Source of the DNA: an uncultured Peptococcaceae bacterium
GTDB taxonomy: Bacteria > Bacillota > Desulfitobacteriia > Desulfitobacteriales > Syntrophobotulaceae
Length of the DNA stretch: 11,929 nt
Reading direction: 5' to 3'
NCBI GenBank assembly: GCA_937892995.1
Contig: CALBJS010000093.1
Span: 1-11,929 of the forward strand
Under the pieces are notes generated by a model. It saw nothing but the letters and a program-made list of their open reading frames with translations. It did not search any database and was not told where the DNA came from. Positions 5,971 through 11,929 of this stretch are shown one piece after another (position 1 is the stretch's first letter; each line of letters opens with the position of its first letter). Both the position numbers and the translations under genes were made by a program.

Positions 5971-8049
5971 TTAGGCCCCTTGCCTTTTGGTTATTATTCC
6001 TTCGGCAATATTTTTGGGCACTTCGTCATAATGATCGAATTGCATAACATAAACTCCGCGACCTTGGGTCCGAGAGCGAAGTTCTGTCGCATAACCGAAC
6101 ATTTCAGAGAGAGGTACAAATCCTCTAATTATCTGAACCCCTGACCTAGCTTCCATTCCCTCAATCCGCCCTCTTCTTGAGTTTAGATCACCGATTACAT
6201 CTCCCATATATTCCTCGGGAACCGTAACTTCTACCTTCATAATCGGTTCTAAAATTACAGGGTTTGCTTTCACTGCAGCAGCTTTGAAAGCCATGGAACC
6301 CGCAATTTTAAAGGCCATCTCTGAGGAATCCACATCATGGTAAGAACCATCAAAAACAGTGGCTTTGATATCCAAAACTTGATAGCCGGCGAGAATACCG
6401 TTTTGCAAAGCTTCTTGAATTCCAGCCTGGATCGGAGCAATATATTCCTTCGGGATCACACCGCCAACAATCTTGCTTTCAAAGACAAAACCCGTGCCCG
6501 GCTCGAGTGGTTCGAACTCCACCCAGCAATGACCGTATTGTCCGCGGCCACCGGATTGACGTACGAATTTCCCTTCGGCCTTGACAGCTTTGCGAATTGT
6601 TTCTTTATAGGCTACCTGTGGGCGTCCTACATTACAATCCACTTTAAATTCTCTTTGAAGTCTATCAACGATGATCTCCAGATGAAGTTCTCCCATCCCA
6701 GAAATAATAGTCTGCCCGGTTTCCTCATTTGTATTAATTTTAAACGTAGGATCCTCATCCGACAGTTTCAACAAGGCTCCACCTAATCTGTCTTGGTCTG
6801 CCTTAGTCTTTGGTTCGATAGCGATGTGAATTACCGGCTCAGGGAAAATCATTGATTCAAGAATAATTTTATTTTTTTCATCACAGAGGGTATCTCCTGT
6901 ACTAACATCCTTAATTCCGACAGCAGCAGCTATATCTCCAGCCTGGACTTGATCCAAGTCCTCCCGGTGATTGGCATGCATCCGAAGTATCCTGCCGATT
7001 CTTTCTTTTTTCCCTTTAGTTGAATTCAGAATATAAGATCCTGCCTTTAAGGTACCGGAGTACACTCTAAAAAAAGTAAGCTTCCCGACATAGGGATCTG
7101 ACATGATCTTAAAAGCCAGTGCTGAAAAAGGCTCATTATCATCGGAATGTCGAACACCTTCATCTCCAGTATCCGGATCCACCCCTTGAATCGACGGTAC
7201 ATCTAACGGGGATGGCATATAGTTGACCACAGCGTCGAGTAAAGGTTGGACTCCTTTATTTTTAAAGGAGGATCCGCACAACACCGGAATAAAATGTAAT
7301 TCAATTGTCGCTTTACGGATCGCATCTTTGATTTCCTTCTCGGTTATCTCTTCCCCTTCCAGGTATTTCATCATCAATTCTTCGTCTACTTCCGATACTG
7401 CTTCCAGAAGTTTTTCACGATATACCTGGGCCTGGGAGATTATATCTTCAGGAATCTCTGCCTCTTCGCTTACATTGCCCATATCATCTATATAAACATG
7501 GGCTTTCATGGTAATCAGATCAACGATACCTTTGAATTTTTCTTCCGTACCGATCGGAATCTGGATTGGGACAGGATTGGAACCCAAGCGCTCAGCAATC
7601 ATAGAGACTCCACGGAAAAAGTCCGCCCCCACTCTATCCATTTTATTAATATAAGCAATACGAGGTACTCCGTATTTGTCGGCTTGGCGCCATACAGTCT
7701 CAGACTGGGGTTCAACTCCTCCAACAGAACAAAATACAGCAACAGCACCGTCTAACACACGTAACGAACGTTCTACTTCAACAGTGAAATCAACGTGCCC
7801 GGGTGTGTCGATAATATTAATATTATGACCTTTCCACTTGCAAGTAGTCGCCGCAGAGGTAATAGTGATTCCCCTCTCCTGCTCCTGCTCCATCCAATCC
7901 ATGGTCGCTGCTCCGTCATGTGTCTCGCCCAGCTTGTGAACACGGCCTGTATAAAATAAAATACGTTCTGTGGTTGTGGTCTTGCCAGCATCAATATGTG
8001 CCATGATACCGATATTCCGGGTATTCTCTAATAAAACTTGCCTAGCCAC
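5971..8049 (-). CDS. fusA: Elongation factor G (GTG start)
   Basis: EF-G is the translocase GTPase that moves tRNA and mRNA through the ribosome and, with ribosome recycling factor, splits it. The product is 692 residues, the normal length. G-domain motifs are AHIDAGKTT (17-25), RGITI (59-63), DTPGH (81-85) and NKMD (135-138), then GSSFKNKGVQPLLDAVV. Domain IV carries the conserved tip DGSYHDVDSSEMAFK. The start codon is GTG (8049-8047), giving the family N-terminus (M)ARQVLLENTRNIGIMAHID. Its ribosome binding site is weak: AAAGG at 8060-8064 with 10-nt spacing. rpsG ends 65 nt upstream, with a hairpin at its stop. No key residue is missing. Confidence 0.98.
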   Translation of the reverse strand: MARQVLLENTRNIGIMAHIDAGKTTTTERILFYTGRVHKLGETHDGAATMDWMEQEQERGITITSAATTCKWKGHNINIIDTPGHVDFTVEVERSLRVLDGAVAVFCSVGGVEPQSETVWRQADKYGVPRIAYINKMDRVGADFFRGVSMIAERLGSNPVPIQIPIGTEEKFKGIVDLITMKAHVYIDDMGNVSEEAEIPEDIISQAQVYREKLLEAVSEVDEELMMKYLEGEEITEKEIKDAIRKATIELHFIPVLCGSSFKNKGVQPLLDAVVNYMPSPLDVPSIQGVDPDTGDEGVRHSDDNEPFSALAFKIMSDPYVGKLTFFRVYSGTLKAGSYILNSTKGKKERIGRILRMHANHREDLDQVQAGDIAAAVGIKDVSTGDTLCDEKNKIILESMIFPEPVIHIAIEPKTKADQDRLGGALLKLSDEDPTFKINTNEETGQTIISGMGELHLEIIVDRLQREFKVDCNVGRPQVAYKETIRKAVKAEGKFVRQSGGRGQYGHCWVEFEPLEPGTGFVFESKIVGGVIPKEYIAPIQAGIQEALQNGILAGYQVLDIKATVFDGSYHDVDSSEMAFKIAGSMAFKAAAVKANPVILEPIMKVEVTVPEEYMGDVIGDLNSRRGRIEGMEARSGVQIIRGFVPLSEMFGYATELRSRTQGRGVYVMQFDHYDEVPKNIAEGIITKRQGA

Positions 8050-8103
8050 TTATTATCAGCCTTTCTTCCAGCAAAGTAAATAATTATGATAAAGAACTCC
8101 TAT

Positions 8104-8126
8104 TATCGTGGTGATTACCAACGATA
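8104..8126 (-). repeat. Hairpin spanning the rpsG stop codon
   Basis: On the transcript strand TATCGT-T-GGT and ACC-ACGATA pair as a 9-bp stem with one bulged T and an AATC loop. The TAA stop of rpsG sits at the apex of the hairpin. No U-tract follows, so termination is unlikely. It may affect coupling to fusA or protect the upstream mRNA from 3' exonucleases. Confidence 0.4.
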
Positions 8127-8585
8127 GTGTGCAAATGCTTTATTTGCTTCAGCCATTTTATGAACGTCTTCTTTTTTCTTGTGTGAGCCACCTGTATTGT
8201 TGGCAGCATCCATTAGTTCTCCCGCCAGTTTTTCCTGCATGGTCTTTTCTCCACGTTTACGGGCATATTCTACGAGCCATCGTAACCCAAGGGTCAGGCG
8301 ACGGTCAGCACGAACTTCGATTGGAACTTGATAGTTTGCTCCACCGACTCTCCGTGCTTTAACTTCGAGAACCGGCATAACATTTTTAAGTGCTGCCTCA
8401 AATACTTCTATAGGATCTTTACCGGTTTTTTCTTTTATAATATTGAATGCTTTGTAACAATTAGCTTCAGCTACACCTTTTTTGCCATCAAGCATAATTT
8501 GGTTGATGAACTTGGTTACAATCTTATTTTTATAGATTGGATCCGGCAAAATTTCTCTTTTGGCAATATATCCTTTCCTAGGCAA
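8115..8585 (-). CDS. rpsG: 30S ribosomal protein S7 (TTG start)
   Basis: S7 nucleates assembly of the small subunit head and lies at the E site. In E. coli it represses its own operon. From the TTG at 8585-8583 the product is 156 residues, exactly the usual length, beginning (M)PRKGYIAKREILPDPIY. AAAGGAGG ends 7 nt upstream. An ATG 14 codons further upstream (8627) would add MTRYQSTRGKGGTQ, which the family lacks and which would run through the ribosome binding site, so TTG is chosen. The signature RVGGANYQVPIEVRADRR is intact, as is the C-terminal end AEANKAFAHYRW. The 74-nt rpsL-rpsG spacer corresponds in position to the E. coli S7 repressor site. Confidence 0.97.
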   Translation of the reverse strand: MPRKGYIAKREILPDPIYKNKIVTKFINQIMLDGKKGVAEANCYKAFNIIKEKTGKDPIEVFEAALKNVMPVLEVKARRVGGANYQVPIEVRADRRLTLGLRWLVEYARKRGEKTMQEKLAGELMDAANNTGGSHKKKEDVHKMAEANKAFAHYRW

Positions 8586-8659
8586 CTGCGTTCCTCCTTT
8601 CCCACGAGTACTCTGATACCTTGTCACTTAACTCTAATTTGAGTAGAACAATATAATTA

Positions 8660-9079
8660 TTACTTCTTCTTAGCTTTTTTAGTCCCATATTTGGAACGAG
8701 CCTGATTTCTATTTTGGACACCACTTGTATCTAAGGCTCCACGTACAATGTGATAACGCACACCGGGAATATCTTTAACACGTCCACCACGAACAAGCAC
8801 TACAGAGTGTTCTTGGAGGTTATGGCCGATCCCAGGGATATACGTAGATATCTCAATACCGTTGGTAAGGCGAACACGGGCTACCTTCCTCAAGGCAGAA
8901 TTTGGTTTCTTAGGGGTAGTGGTATAAACCCTTGTACACACCCCTCTCTTCTGAGGAGAACCACTCGTAGGAAAGTCCTTACGTTTCAGGGCATTATATC
9001 CCCATCGCAACGCAGGTGATGTTGACTTTTGAACAATCTGTTTCCTTCCTTTACGAATAAGTTGGCGAATAGTCGGCAT
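8660..9079 (-). CDS. rpsL: 30S ribosomal protein S12
   Basis: S12 sits at the decoding centre and controls accuracy. It is also the classic site of streptomycin resistance. The product is 139 residues, with the longer N-terminal region of Gram-positives. It begins MPTIRQLIRKGRKQIVQKS and contains RGVCTRVYTTTPKKPNSALRK. Lys57 corresponds to E. coli Lys43 (counting the initiator Met) and is lysine here; the second resistance region GGRVKDIPG is also wild type, with the Asp that RimO can methylthiolate. An in-frame ATG 25 codons upstream gives an unconserved extension. The chosen ATG at 9079 follows AAAGGAGG with 7-nt spacing. The YbxF-like gene stops 85 nt upstream. Confidence 0.98.
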   Translation of the reverse strand: MPTIRQLIRKGRKQIVQKSTSPALRWGYNALKRKDFPTSGSPQKRGVCTRVYTTTPKKPNSALRKVARVRLTNGIEISTYIPGIGHNLQEHSVVLVRGGRVKDIPGVRYHIVRGALDTSGVQNRNQARSKYGTKKAKKK

Positions 9080-9116
9080 AGCTGCACCTCCTTTCCAATA
9101 AACAGTTTTAAGAAAT

Positions 9117-9131
9117 CTTGGCCAGGCCAAG
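9117..9131 (-). repeat. Short perfect inverted repeat before rpsL
   Basis: CTTGGCC and GGCCAAG flank a single central base, in the 85-nt spacer between the YbxF-like gene and rpsL. On the transcript strand it is followed by ATTTCTTAAAA, a poor U-tract. It could be a weak attenuator or a processing site. Confidence 0.35.
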
Positions 9132-9144
9132 CTTTTCATCCATA

Positions 9145-9153
9145 ATTGTAGCA
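9145..9153 (-). promoter_or_regulatory. Possible extended -10 element before rpsL
   Basis: TGCTACAAT reads as an extended -10 (TGC plus TACAAT, five of six consensus). It sits right after a run of seven T residues downstream of the YbxF-like stop codon. No recognisable -35 box lies 16-19 nt upstream. It might act as a secondary promoter for rpsL, but support is weak. Confidence 0.25.
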
Positions 9154-9164
9154 AAAAAATAATT

Positions 9165-9416
9165 TTATTTTTCTAGAACTGCCGCTACTGCGGCACCGAC
9201 TTTAATACCACAGACTTTGCCCAACTCTGTCATACTTGAAACTTCCTTCATCGGTATCTGTTCCTTCTTACATAGCTCGATAATCGGCAGAAGGATATGG
9301 CTCTCGGCATCCTTAGCGAAATAGACACTACTGGCCCCGCCATTTTCCAGGGCACGACTGGTTTGTTTTAACCCCACAACCATGTTTTGCACTTTTTTCA
9401 AAGATTCATCAAGCAT
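9165..9416 (-). CDS. L7Ae/L30e-family ribosomal protein, YbxF-like
   Basis: The product is an 83-residue member of the L7Ae/L30e/S12e/Gadd45 family, whose YbxF and YlxQ members in Bacillus bind kink-turn RNA. Family features seen are GLKQTSRALENGGASSVYFAKDA near residues 15-37, the middle strand-helix HILLPIIELCKKEQIP, and the conserved end GKVCGIKVGAAVAAVLEK. Its position between rpoC and rpsL matches ybxF in Bacillus. The ATG at 9416 is the only start that gives the usual length of about 82, since a stop codon lies two codons upstream in frame. The ribosome binding site GGAGG (9430-9434) is 13 nt away, which is long, and a hairpin lies between the two. It is the first gene after a strong promoter. 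Confidence 0.9.
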   Translation of the reverse strand: MLDESLKKVQNMVVGLKQTSRALENGGASSVYFAKDAESHILLPIIELCKKEQIPMKEVSSMTELGKVCGIKVGAAVAAVLEK

Positions 9417-9428
9417 TTTTCAATGCTT
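9411..9428 (-). promoter_or_regulatory. GAAA-tetraloop hairpin containing the start codon of the YbxF-like gene
   Basis: On the transcript strand AAGCATT and AATGCTT form a perfect 7-bp stem closed by a GAAA loop, a stable GNRA tetraloop. The ATG start is inside the 3' arm, and the GGAGG ribosome binding site lies immediately before the 5' arm. The stem would either hide the start codon or shorten the otherwise long 13-nt distance between the ribosome binding site and the ATG. The pairing is seen; the role is inferred. Confidence 0.55.
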
Positions 9429-9458
9429 TCCTCCTCTATTCTAAAATCAGACTACACT

Positions 9459-9487
9459 ATTTTAGCAGTAGCCTTATTCTGTGTCAA
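9459..9487 (-). promoter_or_regulatory. Near-consensus sigma-A promoter of the str operon
   Basis: On the minus strand there is TTGACA (9487-9482), a 17-nt spacer, and TAAAAT (9464-9459), with TGC directly before the -10 (an extended -10). The -35 is perfect and the -10 is five of six. The predicted start is near 9452, giving a leader of about 36 nt before the YbxF-like gene. It should be a strong housekeeping promoter that decouples the ribosomal genes from rpoC. Confidence 0.85.
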
Positions 9488-9534
9488 GCGTAGGGCCGCA
9501 CTAAAGTTCAAAATGACAACGGCACCCTCGCTTG
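9485..9534 (-). repeat. Long hairpin between rpoC and the str promoter
   Basis: On the transcript strand CAAGCG-A-GGG-T-GCCG pairs with CGGC-CCT-A-CGCTTG across a 21-nt loop. The 3' arm includes the first three bases of the -35 box of the next promoter. No U-tract follows (ACAGAATAAGG), so it is not a standard intrinsic terminator. It may mark the 3' end or a processing point of the rpoC mRNA. Confidence 0.45.
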
Positions 9535-9552
9535 AACACAGAACGCAATAAT

Positions 9553-11929
9553 TTAGACCTGTGTAACATTTTCTTGTATTCTAAGAGATCGATATTTGGA
9601 CATTCCAGTCCCGGCGGGTATAAGTTTTCCGATGATAACATTCTCTTTGAGTCCAATCAATGGATCTACCTTCCCTTTGATTGCGGCCTCCGTCAGGACT
9701 CTAGTAGTCTCTTGGAAAGAAGCAGCAGACAGGAAAGAGTCAGTCGCCAGAGAAGCTTTAGTAATCCCCAGAAGAATGGGATGGAAGACTGCGGGTTCTC
9801 CGCCTTCTTGCTGGACTTTAGCATTTTCTTCTTCAACTTCGAAGATATCTACCAATCCGCCAGGCAAAAGACTGGTATCCCCGGCTTCCTCGATCTTGAC
9901 TTTCCTAAGCATCTGTCTAACCATAACTTCAATATGCTTATCATTAATATCTACCCCTTGGAGGCGATAAACACGTTGGACCTCACCCAAGAGGTAAATT
10001 TGTACCCCTCTCATTCCTCTAATCTTCAAGATATCATGAGGGTTAATACTTCCCTCGGTCAGCTCATCTCCAGGGGATATAAGCTGTCCTTCACTTACTT
10101 TCAAGCGAGACCCATAAGGCACGGTGTAGGATTCGCTTTCACCGCTTTCGGTCATAACCTCAATCTCCCTACGTCCCTTAATCTCTCGTATAGTAACGGT
10201 GCCGCCTATTTCGGAGATAATGGCTTGGCCCTTAGGTTTACGTGCTTCGAACAATTCCTCGACCCTAGGTAAACCCTGGGTGATATCGTCTCCTGCTACG
10301 CCCCCTGTATGGAAGGTACGCATGGTAAGCTGGGTTCCCGGTTCTCCAATGGATTGAGCTGCAATAATCCCCACCGCTTCTCCGATTTCCACTAGACGCC
10401 CTGTTGCTAGGTTACGCCCATAACACTTTTTACATACCCCATAACGAGTCTTGCAGTTCAAGACAGTTCTAATCTCAACTTTATCATATACTTCTGCAAT
10501 AGCCTTAGCTTCTTCTTCAGTGATCTCAGCATTAGGTGAAGCAAGAAGTACTCCTGTCTCGGGATGTCTGATCTCCTTAACTGGGAAACGTCCGATAAGA
10601 CGTTCTTCTAGCTTTTCGATCATCTCCGGGCCTTCTTTAATATCATCAACAATAATACCTGTTTCCGTTCCACAATCCTCTTCTCGAACGATAACGTCCT
10701 GGGAAACATCGACTAGCCTACGGGTAAGATAACCGGAGTCCGCAGTCCTTAGGGCGGTATCAGCCAAACCTTTACGTGCCCCATGTGAGGAAATGAAGTA
10801 TTCCAGAACTGTCAAACCTTCCCGGAAATTAGCTTTAATAGGAAGTTCGATCGTCCTTCCTGAAGGATCAGCCATTAGACCGCGCATCCCGGCCAACTGA
10901 CGAAGCTGCTGAATGTTACCACGTGCTCCAGAGTTAGCCATCATATATACCGGATTAAATCTCTCTAGTGATTCCATCAGAGCATTGGTAACAGCATCAT
11001 TAGCTTTTGTCCAGATATCAATTACCAAAGCCTTACGCTCTTCATCCGTAATAAGTCCACGCCGATACTGTTGTTCGGTCTTGGTAACATTTTGATCGGC
11101 TTCAGCCAAGATAGTTTTCTTAGCTTCCGGTACCTGAATATCATTAATACCTACAGTAATTCCTGCTTGGGTGGAATATCTAAAACCAAGATTTTTAATT
11201 CCATCCAGAAGGTTTGCAGTCTTATCATAACCACAACTCTGGTAAGTCTTAGCAACAATTCTATCCAAAGTTTTTTTCATTATCATCTCATTTACAAAGC
11301 CGACTTCCGGGGGAACGACAGTATTAAAAATTAATCTTCCCACAGTCGTTTCCACCAATTGGTCATTCATACGCACCTTGATCAAGGCCTGAAGATGGAT
11401 AACCTTAGAATCATAGGCCAAGATGGCTTCATCAATATCCTTGAAAGTCTTCCCTTCCCCTAGGGCACCCTCTCTTTCCATAGTCAGATAGTAACATCCT
11501 AAGATCATATCCTTAGTAGGTGTAGCTACCGGACGTCCATCTTTAGGATTAAGGATATTATGGGAAGATAACATGAGTAAGCGTGCTTCAGCCTGGGCTT
11601 CAGCCGAAAGAGGTACATGCACAGCCATCTGGTCTCCGTCGAAATCCGCATTGTAGGCCGTACAGACCAAAGGATGAATTTGAAGAGCACGACCCTCGAC
11701 TAAAACAGGTTCGAAGGCCTGGATACCAAGGCGATGGAGCGTTGGGGCCCTGTTTAATAATACCGGGTGTTCAGTAATCACCTTTTCCAACACATCCCAA
11801 ACCTCAGGACGTACCCTTTCTACCATCCTCTTAGCACTCTTAATATTATGAGCGAAACCCTCATTTACCAGGTTTTTCATCACAAACGGCTTAAATAATT
11901 CTAAAGCCATTTCCTTAGGAAGACCACAC
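9553..11929 (-). CDS. rpoC: RNA polymerase beta' subunit, C-terminal two thirds (cut by right edge)
   Basis: Beta' holds the catalytic magnesium and forms half of the RNA polymerase cleft. The visible 791 residues start within CGLPKEMALELFKPF and run to the TAA at 9555-9553. The active-site motif NADFDGDQM is at visible residues 93-101 and has all three catalytic aspartates. The bridge helix (SGARGNIQQLRQLAGMRGLM) is near 333-352 and the trigger loop region (LTVLEYFISSHGARKGLADT) near 372-391. The second zinc site is complete, with cysteines at about 419, 492, 499 and 502. Bacterial beta' of this type is about 1150-1210 residues, so some 360-400 N-terminal residues (the clamp and first zinc domain) lie off the right edge. 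No large lineage insert is seen in this part. Confidence 0.98.
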   Translation of the reverse strand, partial: CGLPKEMALELFKPFVMKNLVNEGFAHNIKSAKRMVERVRPEVWDVLEKVITEHPVLLNRAPTLHRLGIQAFEPVLVEGRALQIHPLVCTAYNADFDGDQMAVHVPLSAEAQAEARLLMLSSHNILNPKDGRPVATPTKDMILGCYYLTMEREGALGEGKTFKDIDEAILAYDSKVIHLQALIKVRMNDQLVETTVGRLIFNTVVPPEVGFVNEMIMKKTLDRIVAKTYQSCGYDKTANLLDGIKNLGFRYSTQAGITVGINDIQVPEAKKTILAEADQNVTKTEQQYRRGLITDEERKALVIDIWTKANDAVTNALMESLERFNPVYMMANSGARGNIQQLRQLAGMRGLMADPSGRTIELPIKANFREGLTVLEYFISSHGARKGLADTALRTADSGYLTRRLVDVSQDVIVREEDCGTETGIIVDDIKEGPEMIEKLEERLIGRFPVKEIRHPETGVLLASPNAEITEEEAKAIAEVYDKVEIRTVLNCKTRYGVCKKCYGRNLATGRLVEIGEAVGIIAAQSIGEPGTQLTMRTFHTGGVAGDDITQGLPRVEELFEARKPKGQAIISEIGGTVTIREIKGRREIEVMTESGESESYTVPYGSRLKVSEGQLISPGDELTEGSINPHDILKIRGMRGVQIYLLGEVQRVYRLQGVDINDKHIEVMVRQMLRKVKIEEAGDTSLLPGGLVDIFEVEEENAKVQQEGGEPAVFHPILLGITKASLATDSFLSAASFQETTRVLTEAAIKGKVDPLIGLKENVIIGKLIPAGTGMSKYRSLRIQENVTQV

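Noticed and set aside
6337..6786. A 149-codon plus-strand open frame inside fusA
   Set aside because: It is antisense to conserved EF-G domains and its translation resembles no known protein family; treated as chance.
9080..9154. A 25-codon upstream extension of rpsL
   Set aside because: It would translate through the AAAGGAGG ribosome binding site and the spacer palindrome, and S12 begins MPTIRQL in this group.
9532..10272. A 246-codon open frame on the plus strand across the end of rpoC
   Set aside because: It is fully antisense to conserved beta' coding sequence, has no family features and no ribosome binding site that stands out; it is a shadow of the rpoC frame.
1..11929. Mobile elements, CRISPR, tRNA or rRNA genes, or an accessory or defence system
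   Set aside because: Every stretch is explained by conserved housekeeping genes and short spacers; I see no terminal repeats, regular repeat-spacer pattern, cloverleaf or foreign-looking gene.

Overview
The window is a continuous stretch of the core transcription and translation locus (the str and S10 ribosomal protein clusters). Every gene lies on the minus strand, so transcription runs from the right edge to the left edge. In that order the genes are rpoC (3' two thirds), an L7Ae/YbxF-type protein gene, rpsL, rpsG, fusA, tuf, rpsJ, rplC, rplD, rplW, rplB, rpsS, rplV, rpsC and rplP (5' part). No mobile element, CRISPR array, tRNA, rRNA or accessory gene is visible, and no spacer reaches 300 bases.

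The organism is very probably a Firmicute of class Clostridia, likely near Peptococcaceae/Desulfitobacteriaceae. The support is a YbxF-type gene between rpoC and rpsL, an S12 with the longer N-terminal region of Gram-positives, strong AGGAGG ribosome binding sites, moderate base composition, and an EF-Tu with a four-cysteine insertion that I associate from memory with that clostridial group. The family-level placement is inference.

Layout. (1) 9553-11929 is the catalytic and C-terminal part of RNA polymerase beta'. (2) 9417-9552 is a spacer with a near-consensus sigma-A promoter and a long hairpin reaching into its -35 box; it probably starts the str operon. (3) 4717-9416 is the str operon: YbxF-like protein, S12, S7, EF-G, EF-Tu. 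(4) 4556-4716 is a 161-nt spacer with three hairpins, probably a partial transcription boundary. (5) rpsJ stands alone, followed by an unusually long 184-nt spacer with a candidate promoter and two large hairpins. (6) 1-4065 is the tightly packed S10 operon from rplC to rplP, with spacers of 1-30 nt and one 8-nt overlap.

The products act together: beta' makes the mRNA, the S and L proteins build the two ribosomal subunits, EF-Tu delivers aminoacyl-tRNA and EF-G translocates. I see no evidence of an undescribed multi-gene system. What deserves a second look is the RNA-level structure in the spacers, the metal-site-like EF-Tu insertion, and the use of TTG or GTG starts in three genes whose products are normally made at high level.
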